From assembly GCA_031546825.1 (NCBI GenBank), contig JAVBJU010000010.1:62001-126000 (forward strand): a DNA stretch of 64,000 nucleotides. The letters run 5' to 3'. Position 1 is the first letter of the stretch. Every line of letters begins with the position of its first letter. The position numbers and the translations under genes were made by a program. The DNA comes from Hohaiivirga sp031546825 (GTDB taxonomy: Bacteria > Pseudomonadota > Alphaproteobacteria > Rhizobiales > Beijerinckiaceae). Below are positions 1 through 8,326 of the stretch, one piece after another. Below the pieces are notes generated by a model, which saw only the letters and a list, made by a program, of their open reading frames with translations, ran no database searches and had not been told where the DNA came from.

Positions 1-2
1 AA

Positions 3-554
3 AGCGTTATGGATGAAGAAGAACTGCCGCTGCGCGTCACCGCCCTGACGCCCTGTTTCCGCTTGGAGGCGGGTGCTGCCGGGCGTGATACACGCGGCAT
101 GTTGCGTCAGCACCAGTTCATGAAGGTCGAACTCGTCTCTGTGACGACGCCCGAAGCCTCGGCCGCCGAACATGAGCGGATGCTGACCTGCGCCGAAGCG
201 GTGTTGAAAAGGCTCGATATTCCCTATCGCGTCATGACGTTGTGCACGGGTGACATGGGCTTTGCCTCCACCAAGACCTATGACATCGAGGCATGGCTGC
301 CGGGGCAGGCGACCTATCGCGAAATTTCAAGCTGCTCGGTATGCGGCGATTTCCAGGCGCGGCGCATGAATGCACGCTACCGTCCCAAGGACGGCAAGGG
401 GCCGCAATTCGTGCACACCCTCAATGGTTCCGGCATTGCGGTTGGGCGTGCCCTGATTGCCGTGATGGAAAATTATCAGAACGCGGACGGCACTGTCACC
501 ATCCCGTCGGCACTTCTTCCCTATATGGGGGGGCTCACCAAAATCGGAGGCTGA
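3..554 (+). CDS. serS: Seryl-tRNA synthetase, C-terminal part (partial)
   Basis: This is the C-terminal 183 codons or so of a class II seryl-tRNA synthetase, which charges tRNA-Ser in the cytoplasm. The frame is open at the window edge, so the start lies upstream. Class II motif 2 is visible (TPCFRLEAGAAGRDTRGMLR followed by HQF), and so is motif 3 near the end (HTLNGSGIAVGRALIAVMEN). The stretch EISSCSVCGDFQARRMNARY is typical of bacterial SerRS. The stop codon is 5 bases before surE, and the pair is probably one transcription unit. Confidence 0.95.
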   Translation, partial: SVMDEEELPLRVTALTPCFRLEAGAAGRDTRGMLRQHQFMKVELVSVTTPEASAAEHERMLTCAEAVLKRLDIPYRVMTLCTGDMGFASTKTYDIEAWLPGQATYREISSCSVCGDFQARRMNARYRPKDGKGPQFVHTLNGSGIAVGRALIAVMENYQNADGTVTIPSALLPYMGGLTKIGG

Positions 555-559
555 CGAGA

Positions 560-1336
560 ATGCGCATTCTGTGCACCAATGACGACGGTATTCATGGTCC
601 TGGCCTTGCCGTTCTGGAAAATATTGCCCGACAGTTGACGGACGATGTGTGGGTGGTCGCACCCGAATACGATCAGAGTGGTGTTTCGCATTCGCTGTCT
701 CTCAATGATCCCATGCGCCTACGTGAGATTTCACCGCGCCATTTCGCGGTTAAGGGAACGCCGACCGATTGCGTCATCATGGCGGTGCGCCGTATTATGG
801 CAGATCACCGGCCAGATCTGGTATTGTCCGGCGTTAATCGCGGTCAGAATGTCGCCGAAGACGTTATCTATTCGGGGACAGTGGCGGGAGCGGTTGAGGC
901 GACCATCATTGGCATTCCGGCCATCGCCATGTCGCAGACCTATGACCATCGCGCGCGCGGTTCCGTTCCGTGGCAATGCGCCGAGCACCATGGTGCCGAC
1001 GTCATCCGCCAGATTCTCGCCCTCGGCATCCAGGCTGGCGGCTGCGTCAACGTCAATTTCCCCGGCTGTGAGCCGCATGAAGTCAGCGGCATCGAAGTGG
1101 TGACGCAGGGGCGGCGTGACCAGGATATTCTCGGCGTCGAACAGCGCCTGGATGGGCGGTCGATACCCTACTACTGGATAGGCTTTCAGCGCGGCGAGCA
1201 GGTGCCGGAAGAGGGCAGCGATCTATGGGCGATTGCCAATCGCTGCATCGCTGTCACGCCCTTGCGCATCGACATGACGGATCATTCCGTTCTCGCGCGC
1301 TATGCTCAAGGGTTCCTCGAAAAAGCGTCCCATTGA
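560..1336 (+). CDS. surE: 5'/3'-nucleotidase SurE
   Basis: SurE is a metal-dependent survival-protein phosphatase that dephosphorylates nucleoside 5'- and 3'-monophosphates and short polyphosphates. The 258-residue protein has the expected metal ligands: Asp8 and Asp9 in TNDDGIHGPG, Ser40 in DQSGVSHS, and Asn93 in SGVNRGQNV. An ATG further upstream (293) is in frame, but it would overlap serS for over 200 bases. The ATG at 560, immediately before the conserved MRILCTNDDG, is therefore the start. The gene sits between serS and pcm, the same surE-pcm-nlpD neighbourhood known from gammaproteobacteria. Confidence 0.96.
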   Translation: MRILCTNDDGIHGPGLAVLENIARQLTDDVWVVAPEYDQSGVSHSLSLNDPMRLREISPRHFAVKGTPTDCVIMAVRRIMADHRPDLVLSGVNRGQNVAEDVIYSGTVAGAVEATIIGIPAIAMSQTYDHRARGSVPWQCAEHHGADVIRQILALGIQAGGCVNVNFPGCEPHEVSGIEVVTQGRRDQDILGVEQRLDGRSIPYYWIGFQRGEQVPEEGSDLWAIANRCIAVTPLRIDMTDHSVLARYAQGFLEKASH

Positions 1337-1344
1337 GCGGCTAC

Positions 1345-2004
1345 ATGCAGGATCTCTTCGACCAGGCTGACGTTGGTGCAGCGGCCTTTGTGCTGTCGCT
1401 TCGCGAGAAAGGCATTCGCTCAACTCCGGTGCTGCGTGCCATGGAGCAGGTGGGGCGTGATCTGTTCGCGCCGCACAAGTTTCGTGATCTGTCCCGCGCT
1501 GACGTGGCGTTGCCTTTGCCTTGTGGCCAGACGATGACCGGGCCGACTACAGTAGCACTCATGCTGGTGGCGCTGGGTCTTGAGGAGGGGCAGCGCGTGT
1601 TGGAAGTGGGGACAGGGTCGGGCTATGTCACTGCCCTGTTGGCCCGCATGGGAGGACAGGTTACCAGTGTCGAACGCCATCTCTCACTTGCCGCCAGTGC
1701 CCATGAGCGGTTGAAAAACGTGGGAGGAGGGCCGGGGGCGATGCTCGAAGTGGGTGACGGGCTGGTGGCGCGCCCGCGCGGCACGCTTTATGAACGCATT
1801 CTCCTGAACGGCGCGCTGCACGCCATTCCACAATCTATGACCGATTTGCTGCCCAATGGCGGGCGGTTGGTCGGCGCATTCTCGAAAGATGGTTTTCCCC
1901 GGCTGGTTACGGTCGAACGGCAGGCGGATGGGGCACTGCGGCAGGAGCTTGGAGGCTCGTTACGATTGTCTCCTTTGGTTAACGCTCAGCCGGTTTTTGC
2001 CTGA
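1345..2004 (+). CDS. pcm: Protein-L-isoaspartate O-methyltransferase
   Basis: Pcm uses S-adenosylmethionine to methylate isoaspartyl residues in aged proteins and so starts their repair. The 219-residue product has the usual length, the SAM-binding motif VLEVGTGSGY at about residues 85-94, and the upstream block GQTMTGPTTVALM in place of the common GQTISQPY, so the substrate loop is slightly divergent. The start at ATG 1345 is 8 bases after the surE stop. A TTG at 1333 that overlaps the surE stop is an alternative. Co-transcription with surE is likely. Confidence 0.93.
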   Translation: MQDLFDQADVGAAAFVLSLREKGIRSTPVLRAMEQVGRDLFAPHKFRDLSRADVALPLPCGQTMTGPTTVALMLVALGLEEGQRVLEVGTGSGYVTALLARMGGQVTSVERHLSLAASAHERLKNVGGGPGAMLEVGDGLVARPRGTLYERILLNGALHAIPQSMTDLLPNGGRLVGAFSKDGFPRLVTVERQADGALRQELGGSLRLSPLVNAQPVFA

Positions 2005-2172
2005 AAAGAGAATGATTTCTCCGAAAATGTTTACGAAGCAGGCGCTGCCGTTGATGATTCGGTCGAAAAAAAGCCCCGTTATCAAAGTTTTTTCGATTTG
2101 GAAACACTTACTTAACCTGAATACCGTTTAACTGTCACTCATCCTAGTTGCGTACTGTGTGAGTGTGAGTTG

Positions 2173-3387
2173 ATGCGTAAACAAGTGTCTATTGGGCGGG
2201 GTGCCTTGTTGTCTCGTGTCGCCATCCTGACCATCATTGGTGGTCTGGCTGCGGCTTGCTCCGACTCTTCCCGCTTTGCTCGGAACCCGTTTTCCAATCC
2301 CTTTAGTGATGCTCCCGATGTGGAGCAGACCGCGTCGATCACGCCGCGCGCTAATCCGCAATATCAGGCGCCCTCGTATTCGTCGGCGCAGCCGGTGCCC
2401 GTGGTTTCGTCCCAGCCGATTCAACCGGTGGCGAATGTCGCGGGTGGCGGGTGGACTGCCGCAGGCGGAACATCAATCACGATCGCACAGGGCGATAATC
2501 TCAATTCCATTTCCAATCGCTATGGCGTGCCAACCAACGCCATTCTTTCTGCAAACGGAATGACGTCTGCCGCCCAGGTTGAGCCCGGCCGGTCCATCGT
2601 CATTCCGGTTTATAACGTCAACGCCGCCTCTGCTTCGCGTGTCGCCCCTGCGTCGGGTGCTGCTGCTCCGGCTGTTGCGCGTGCCCAATCGTCCGGCCTA
2701 GCACCCGTTAAGGCGAAGCCCCCGTTGCCGCCGGTGATCGCGAAGGGCAAGGCTGTCGAGCCGGTCGCTCCGGCTTCAGCTCACACGTTGAATAACCCCA
2801 AGCAGATGGCCGATGCCAAGCTGGTTGCCGGGCAGAAGACGGCGCAGGGTGCCGTGCAGAAGCCGGTTGTCGCGGGTAAGCAGCAGGTTGAACAAGCCAA
2901 GGCGACTGTTAAGCCGCAAGTGCCGGTGGTTGCTGCCTCTGCTGAGGTTGCCAAGCCCACCGCAGTCGCTCCGAAGGATGCTGACCAGACCGCGAGCTTG
3001 CCGTCTGCAGACAAATCAACGGCGGAATTCCGCTGGCCTGCCAAGGGTCGTGTTATTTCCGGGTTCGGCTCGGGCGGCAATAACGAAGGCATCAACATTT
3101 CGCTGCCGGAAGGCACGCCGGTGCGGGCAACCGAGACCGGTACGGTCACCTTCGCTGGCGATGATGTGAAATCCTACGGCAATCTCGTGCTGATTAAGCA
3201 CGATAATGGCTACATCAGTGCATACGCCCATAACGGCACGCTCAACGTCAAGCGCGGTGAACGTGTTACACGTGGGCAGGTTATCGCGAAGTCGGGCCAG
3301 AGTGGCGATGTGACCTCGCCGCAGTTGCATTTCGAAATCCGCAAAGGTCCGAAGCCGGTTGATCCCGTTCCTTATCTCGGCGGCTGA
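2173..3387 (+). CDS. nlpD: NlpD-like LysM/M23 lipoprotein (amidase activator type)
   Basis: This is an outer-membrane lipoprotein with a LysM peptidoglycan-binding domain and a C-terminal M23 (LytM) domain. The 404-residue product has a lipobox LAAAC with Cys29, LysM at about 101-145 (ITIAQGDNLNSISNRYGVP), a long Ala/Pro/Lys/Val-rich linker, and LytM at about 290-402. The zinc-binding residues of active M23 enzymes are degenerate: HxxxD reads NNEGIN, and the H-x-H motif reads QLHFE. The same kind of loss is seen in E. coli NlpD, which activates a cell-wall amidase and does not cut peptidoglycan itself. It follows surE-pcm as in E. coli. A TTG at 2170 directly precedes the chosen ATG. Confidence 0.88.
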   Translation: MRKQVSIGRGALLSRVAILTIIGGLAAACSDSSRFARNPFSNPFSDAPDVEQTASITPRANPQYQAPSYSSAQPVPVVSSQPIQPVANVAGGGWTAAGGTSITIAQGDNLNSISNRYGVPTNAILSANGMTSAAQVEPGRSIVIPVYNVNAASASRVAPASGAAAPAVARAQSSGLAPVKAKPPLPPVIAKGKAVEPVAPASAHTLNNPKQMADAKLVAGQKTAQGAVQKPVVAGKQQVEQAKATVKPQVPVVAASAEVAKPTAVAPKDADQTASLPSADKSTAEFRWPAKGRVISGFGSGGNNEGINISLPEGTPVRATETGTVTFAGDDVKSYGNLVLIKHDNGYISAYAHNGTLNVKRGERVTRGQVIAKSGQSGDVTSPQLHFEIRKGPKPVDPVPYLGG

Positions 3388-3505
3388 TTAAAATCGGCTT
3401 CGGCACTGGTCCGGAGCCGTTTTCACTCTACCTCTATGATTGAACGGTGCATTCGGCAGATTGCATGACAGTTTGATCGGCCCTTCGAGACCCCTGCTGA
3501 TCATG

Positions 3506-3543
3506 AAAGAGGGCGGTGAAGCTCAGTCACCGCCCTCTTTTTT
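3506..3543. terminator. Bidirectional Rho-independent terminator between nlpD and the DUF815 gene
   Basis: A perfect 14-bp inverted repeat (3506-3519 and 3527-3540) with a 7-base loop is bounded by A's on the left and T's on the right. It can therefore end transcription from nlpD on the plus strand and from the convergent ATPase gene on the minus strand. Confidence 0.9.
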
Positions 3544-3547
3544 ATGG

Positions 3548-4432
3548 TCAATCCAGCGGATGCTCCAGCCGACCGGCGACATCCTGAATATATTGCCAGG
3601 CCGTGCGGCCCGAGCGTGAACCACGGGTGGTCGCCCATTCCAGGGCATCACGGCGGGCTTCTTCCACGTCTATTTTCAGCTTGAAATGGTCGATATAGCC
3701 AAAAACCATTTCCAGGTATTCGTCCTGGCTGCATTTGTGGAAGCCGAGCCAGAGGCCAAAGCGGTCTGACAGCGAAACCTTCTCTTCCACGGCTTCACCG
3801 GGATTGATGGCGGTTGAACGCTCATTCTCCACCATTTCACGCGCCAGTATGTGCCGCCGGTTGGAGGTTGCGTAGAACACCACATTGTCAGGACGCCCTT
3901 CGATGCCGCCTTCGAGCACCGCTTTAAGCGACTTGTAGGAAGTGTCATTGCCGTCGAAAGACAGATCATCGCAGAAGACAATGAAACGATATGGAGCATC
4001 GCGCATCAGCAGCATGAGATCGGGCAGGGTTTCGACATCTTCCCGATGGATCTCCACGAGCTTAAGCCGCGCTGCCACGGCGGCATTGACCTTGGCATGG
4101 ACCGCCTTGACCAGCGAAGATTTGCCCATGCCGCGTGCGCCCCATAGAAGGGCGTTGTTAGCGGGTAAACCGCGCGCGAAGCGGCTGGTATTGTCCTCAA
4201 GCGTGTCGCGCATGCGGTCGATGCCCCGCAACAGCGTCATCTCAATGCGGTTGACGCGCGGGACAGGTTGGAGCGCGCCGCTTTCGGGGTGCCAAATGAA
4301 GGCGTCGGCGCTGTTGAAATCCGGGATGGGATTGGGCTGGGGTGCAAGCCGCTCCAGTGCCTCGGCAATGCGTAGCAAGATCGCGGCGTTATCGGGTGGC
4401 AGATGGGGCTCAGAGTCAGTTTTTAAAGCCAT
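3548..4432 (-). CDS. DUF815 family AAA-like ATP-binding protein
   Basis: This is a predicted cytoplasmic P-loop ATPase of the DUF815 family (294 residues), common in alphaproteobacteria and of unsettled function. Walker A is GARGMGKSS at about 98-106. Walker B is FIVFCDDLSF at about 150-159. A sensor-like block VVFYATSNRRHIL and a C-terminal arginine-rich helix (TTRGSRSGRTAWQY) follow. No signal peptide or membrane segment is visible. It is convergent with nlpD, shares its terminator, and is divergent from yajC, 171 bases away. Confidence 0.85.
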   Translation of the reverse strand: MALKTDSEPHLPPDNAAILLRIAEALERLAPQPNPIPDFNSADAFIWHPESGALQPVPRVNRIEMTLLRGIDRMRDTLEDNTSRFARGLPANNALLWGARGMGKSSLVKAVHAKVNAAVAARLKLVEIHREDVETLPDLMLLMRDAPYRFIVFCDDLSFDGNDTSYKSLKAVLEGGIEGRPDNVVFYATSNRRHILAREMVENERSTAINPGEAVEEKVSLSDRFGLWLGFHKCSQDEYLEMVFGYIDHFKLKIDVEEARRDALEWATTRGSRSGRTAWQYIQDVAGRLEHPLD

Positions 4433-4589
4433 GATCGCGCGACTCTCTCAATGGGAATGGATCGTGTTTACGGGATTTATCCCCCCCGCGCCATGGCCGG
4501 TTTTGCCGAGGCCATTAAAAACGTCGTGGTTTCCGCGATTACGCCTTTGCGTGAATCGGTATTCTCTGATATCCAACGCCAGTTGAATT

Positions 4590-4606
4590 AAGGAGAATTT
4601 GGTTTG
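4590..4606 (+). promoter_or_regulatory. Shine-Dalgarno site that fixes a TTG start for yajC
   Basis: AAGGAGAA at 4590-4597 lies 6 bases before TTG 4604. The next in-frame ATG would delete the N-terminal part and most of the YajC membrane segment, so TTG is the likely initiator. Confidence 0.75.
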
Positions 4607-5044
4607 ATTACACCCGCTTTCGCTCAAGGAGCTGCCGCGGCCAGTGACCCCACTGGCGGCCTGATGAGCTTCGCCCCCATCATTTTGATCTTCATCGTGA
4701 TGTATTTCTTCATGCTGCGTCCGCAACAGAAGAAGGCGAAGGAGCACCGCGAAATGCTGAACGCCGTCCGTCGTGGCGACGTGGTGGTGACCAGCGGCGG
4801 TGTCGTGGCTAAAGTGACCAAGGTCGTAGAAGGTCAGTCGGATATCGAGGTCGAGATTGCCGATGGCGTCAAGGTCAAGCTGGTCCGTGGCATGATCGCC
4901 GATGTGCGCACCCGCAGCGAGCCCCTCAATACCAAGGAGCCGCCGGCTCCGAAGGGCAAAGCCAAGGGCAAGGCCACTCCGGCGGAAAAGGCCAATGACA
5001 ATGCGCCCGAGATTCCAGGCGCAGACGAAAAAAGCAAAGAATAG
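4604..5044 (+). CDS. yajC: Preprotein translocase accessory subunit YajC
   Basis: YajC is a small inner-membrane protein of the SecDF-YajC complex, which assists SecYEG export. The 146-residue product has one membrane segment at about 22-38 (FAPIILIFIVMYFFMLRPQ), followed by the family hallmark RPQQKKAKEHREML and a cytosolic domain with RRGDVVVTSGGVVAKV. The C-terminal tail of about 35 residues is rich in Lys, Ala and Pro and is longer than in the compact versions of the family. It uses a TTG start with a good ribosome-binding site. A terminator-like hairpin separates it from secD. Confidence 0.95.
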   Translation: MITPAFAQGAAAASDPTGGLMSFAPIILIFIVMYFFMLRPQQKKAKEHREMLNAVRRGDVVVTSGGVVAKVTKVVEGQSDIEVEIADGVKVKLVRGMIADVRTRSEPLNTKEPPAPKGKAKGKATPAEKANDNAPEIPGADEKSKE

Positions 5045-5070
5045 TTTTTCATCGATTTGATCTGTTTCAT

Positions 5071-5106
5071 CCAGGGCGTGCGCCAAAAGCCATGCCCTGG
5101 TTTTTC
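5071..5106 (+). terminator. Terminator-like hairpin between yajC and secD
   Basis: CCAGGGC (5071-5077) pairs with GCCCTGG (5094-5100) and is followed by five T's. It suggests that at least part of yajC transcription stops before secD, and that secD has its own promoter in the 170 bases after it. Confidence 0.6.
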
Positions 5107-5275
5107 TCTATCAGGAACAGATGCGCGCAACGCGCCCGCTGGTGATCCGGGAAAAGGCAAAGAATGAGTTGCTCTTACCCCCCGATCCCGGTTATTCCGT
5201 TCCTGAACGACGCAATGGCATTTTGCGTCGGTTTCATGCATTGTTCCCTCGTGTCGTTTAAGTGAGCCTGAAGGT

Positions 5276-6886
5276 ATGCTTCGCATCTCCCGTTGGAAAT
5301 TATGGTCGACGATCGGCGTCATTCTGCTTGGTCTGTTGCTCGCCTTCCCGAGCAGCATGGACGAGGATGGCCGCAAAGCCTTCATGGCCTCGGTCCCCGG
5401 TTGGGTTCCGCACTGGATCATCCCCCAGCGCGCCATCGTGCTTGGTCTTGATCTCCAGGGCGGCTCACAGGTGCTGCTTGAGGTCGATCAGAAAGATTTG
5501 ATCTCCGGGCGTTCCGGCATGGTGGCGCAATTGCGTGACGATGTCCGTCGCACTCTCAGCGAGGAAAAAATCGGCATTGAAGGCGGTATTCGCACCTTGC
5601 CGCTCGGCGTGCAGATCCGCCTGTTACAACAGGCCGATCAAGCCCGCATTCTGCCGAAACTCCGCGCGCTTGTGCAGCCCATCGGTGGCGCGCTTTCGGG
5701 CGGCGGGCCGAACATGGTGGTGACGGTAACCCCCGAGAACGCCATTCAGATCGTCTACACTCCGGAAGGTGTCAATGAACGGGTGCGCCGCACCGTTGAC
5801 AAGGCCATCGAAGTGGTGCGCCGTCGTATCGATAGTGACGGAACGAAAGAGCCAAGTATTCAACGCCAGGGCAATGACCGCATTCTTGTGCAAGTGCCTG
5901 GCCTTGGGGATCCGCAGAAACTGATGGATTTGCTCGGTACGACCGCCAAGCTCGAATTCCGTTTCCTGGCACGCCCCACCGATGCCGATGTTGATATGTT
6001 GCCCTATAAGGAGGGCAATGGTGCGCCGACCGCTGTTGAGCGCCAGGTGATAGTCAGTGGTGATGATCTCACCGATGCCTCCATTGGCTTCAGCCAGAAC
6101 ACTGGCGAGCCAGAAGTGAATTTCAAGCTCAATGCCCGTGGTGCCCAGCGTTTCGGTCAGGCCACTTCGCAGAATGTCGGGCGGCAGCTTGCCATCGTGC
6201 TCGACAATCAAGTAATTTCCGCCCCGCGCATTAACAGTGCAATTACCGGCGGTTCCGGTGTCATTACCGGGCAATATACCTCTGAATCCGCCAACACCTT
6301 CGCCATTCAGCTCCGCTCGGGCGCATTGCCTGCCAAACTGTCGATTGCTGAATCACGCACCGTCGGGCCAGGCCTGGGTAAGGATTCCATCGAAGCTGGT
6401 AAACTGGCCGTGATCGTTGCCACCATTTTCGTCGTTGTCTTCATGTTCGCGACCTATGGCGTGTTTGGGCTGTTTGCCAATATTGCACTGATCGTCCACG
6501 TCGGCCTGATTCTCGGCATGATGTCGGTATTGCAGGCCACCATGACGCTGCCCGGTATCGCCGGTATCGTGCTGACCATCGGCACGGCAGTCGATTCGAA
6601 CGTGCTCATCTATGAGCGCATCCGTGAAGAATTCCATGAGGGGCGCAGTCTGGTTTCGTCTATTGAGGCTGGCTTCCAACGCGCCTTCGCCACCATCATT
6701 GATGCCAACAGCACCATGGCCATCGCCGCGTTGATCTTGTTCGGGCTCGGTTCCGGGCCGGTCAGGGGCTTTGCGGTGGTGTTCCTGCTTGGCATTCTGA
6801 CCACGGTCATCACCGCGGTGACCCTGACGCGCATGATGATTGCCGTCTGGTATTCGTGGGCTCGTCCGAAAACCATTCCTTTCTGA
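5276..6886 (+). CDS. secD: Protein translocase subunit SecD
   Basis: SecD is an inner-membrane subunit that uses the proton gradient to pull exported proteins through SecYEG. The 536-residue product has an N-terminal membrane helix (about 7-26), then the conserved LGLDLQGGSQVLLEVD, a large periplasmic region, and about five helices from residue 380 onward. The last helices carry the conserved motif GIVLTIGTAVDSNVLIYERI, with the Asp needed for proton coupling. secF follows 56 bases downstream with no strong terminator, so the two are co-transcribed. Confidence 0.97.
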   Translation: MLRISRWKLWSTIGVILLGLLLAFPSSMDEDGRKAFMASVPGWVPHWIIPQRAIVLGLDLQGGSQVLLEVDQKDLISGRSGMVAQLRDDVRRTLSEEKIGIEGGIRTLPLGVQIRLLQQADQARILPKLRALVQPIGGALSGGGPNMVVTVTPENAIQIVYTPEGVNERVRRTVDKAIEVVRRRIDSDGTKEPSIQRQGNDRILVQVPGLGDPQKLMDLLGTTAKLEFRFLARPTDADVDMLPYKEGNGAPTAVERQVIVSGDDLTDASIGFSQNTGEPEVNFKLNARGAQRFGQATSQNVGRQLAIVLDNQVISAPRINSAITGGSGVITGQYTSESANTFAIQLRSGALPAKLSIAESRTVGPGLGKDSIEAGKLAVIVATIFVVVFMFATYGVFGLFANIALIVHVGLILGMMSVLQATMTLPGIAGIVLTIGTAVDSNVLIYERIREEFHEGRSLVSSIEAGFQRAFATIIDANSTMAIAALILFGLGSGPVRGFAVVFLLGILTTVITAVTLTRMMIAVWYSWARPKTIPF

Positions 6887-6942
6887 TCGCGTGGGCCCTC
6901 AAGGGCCGTCGGTTCAACGGTTTAAACTTTTAAGGTAACTCC

Positions 6943-7911
6943 ATGCGTCTTCTCCGCATCTGGCCCGATAACACCAACGTCCACTTCATGGGACTGCGCC
7001 GGTTCAGCTTTCCGTTATCGGCACTCATGTCGATTGCGACCATTCTGCTGTTCTTCACCGTGAACATGAATATGGGTGTCGATTTCAAGGGCGGCACGTC
7101 GATCGATTATCAGGCAGTAAATGGCCAGCCCGATCTTTCCCAAGTGCGTCACATCACCAACAATCTTGGTTTTGGTGAAGCCGAAGTGCAGGAATACGGC
7201 AAGGGCGGCAGTTTCACCGTTCGCTTCAAGGAGCAGCCAGGTGGGCCGGATGCCGCCAATGCCCTTAGGGTTAAAACTGATGATGCGCTGGGCAAGGAAT
7301 ACATTCATCGTGACATGAAGACGGTCGGGCCGCGCGTCTCGGGTGAGTTGGTGCAATCGGGCACCATCGGTATCGTTGTTGCCGTCATCAGTGTGTTTCT
7401 CTATCTGTGGTTCCGTTTTGAGCGCGAACTGGCGCTTGGTGCCATTGTCGGCACCCTGCACGATATTGTCCTAACAATCGGCTTCTTCATGGTAACGCGC
7501 ATTGAGTTCAATATGACCTCAATCGCCGCCATCCTCACCATTGTCGGTTACTCACTCAACGAAACCGTGGTGGTGTTTGACCGAACGCGTGAATTGATGC
7601 GGCGTTACAAAGCAATTCCCACCGAAAAGCTGCTCGATATCTCCATCAACCACACCATGTCGCGTACCGTGATGACCGCCATCACCACCTCGCTGTCGCT
7701 GCTGGCGCTGGTGCTGGTGGGCGGTGAGGCCATCCACGGCTTCGCCACTGTGATGCTGGCAGGTGTTGTGATCTGTACCTATTCCGCCATCTGCATCTCG
7801 ACGCCGTCGCTGATCTATCTTGGCTTGAAGCTCTCTGGTGCGCACACCGCCGATGACGCCGAGGCGGCGGCCACCATGGGTCGTAAAAAGCCCGGAAAAG
7901 CCAGAGGCTGA
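6943..7911 (+). CDS. secF: Protein translocase subunit SecF
   Basis: SecF is the partner of SecD. The 322-residue protein has the entry motif MGVDFKGGTSIDYQ and six predicted membrane helices. The proton-relay motif TIVGYSLNETVVVFDRTREL has Glu where many family members have Asp (SLND). The start ATG at 6943 is preceded by TTAAGGTAACTCC. The next gene begins 4 bases after its stop, which implies one operon. Confidence 0.97.
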   Translation: MRLLRIWPDNTNVHFMGLRRFSFPLSALMSIATILLFFTVNMNMGVDFKGGTSIDYQAVNGQPDLSQVRHITNNLGFGEAEVQEYGKGGSFTVRFKEQPGGPDAANALRVKTDDALGKEYIHRDMKTVGPRVSGELVQSGTIGIVVAVISVFLYLWFRFERELALGAIVGTLHDIVLTIGFFMVTRIEFNMTSIAAILTIVGYSLNETVVVFDRTRELMRRYKAIPTEKLLDISINHTMSRTVMTAITTSLSLLALVLVGGEAIHGFATVMLAGVVICTYSAICISTPSLIYLGLKLSGAHTADDAEAAATMGRKKPGKARG

Positions 7912-7915
7912 TATC

Positions 7916-8326
7916 ATGCAACCCGGCCAGATCTATGACGGGTTCATCCCTGGCCGCTTCCCCATCGACGCCTATGGCGATGGGGGTTTTCGCTTCGCCG
8001 AGATGTCGCATCGCGGCTCTCTCCTCGTGTTGCCGTCGGGTGTTCATGCCTGGCGGCGAGACGAGGCTGTGGCACCGAACGCCGCTGGCCTTGAGGCGGA
8101 TTTTTCCCTGATTATCGACAAGCTGAGGCAGGAGGCGGCGGATATCGACCTCCTGTTCATTGGCACCGGTTCAAGCATTGTGCCCATAACGTCGGGCCTG
8201 CGGACGAAGCTGGCCGAGGCCGGTATTCGCTTTGACGCCATGCAGACCGGTTCGGCACTGCGCACCTACAACATGCTGTTCGGAGAGCAGCGCCGCATCG
8301 CGGTTGCTGCCATCGCCGTCGCGTGA
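7916..8326 (+). CDS. Mth938/DUF498 family protein, NDUFAF3-like
   Basis: This 136-residue protein belongs to the Mth938-like (DUF498/DUF598) fold family. The human member, NDUFAF3, is a respiratory complex I assembly factor. Visible family features are a short N-terminal strand region (YGDGGFRFAEMSHRGSLLVLP) and the core IDLLFIGTGSSIVPI followed by GIRFDAMQTGSALRTYNML. The ATG at 7916 is 4 bases after the secF stop; in-frame codons further upstream lie inside secF. The link to secDF suggests a job in membrane-complex insertion or assembly. That is an inference from the eukaryotic homologue and gene order. Confidence 0.8.
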   Translation: MQPGQIYDGFIPGRFPIDAYGDGGFRFAEMSHRGSLLVLPSGVHAWRRDEAVAPNAAGLEADFSLIIDKLRQEAADIDLLFIGTGSSIVPITSGLRTKLAEAGIRFDAMQTGSALRTYNMLFGEQRRIAVAAIAVA

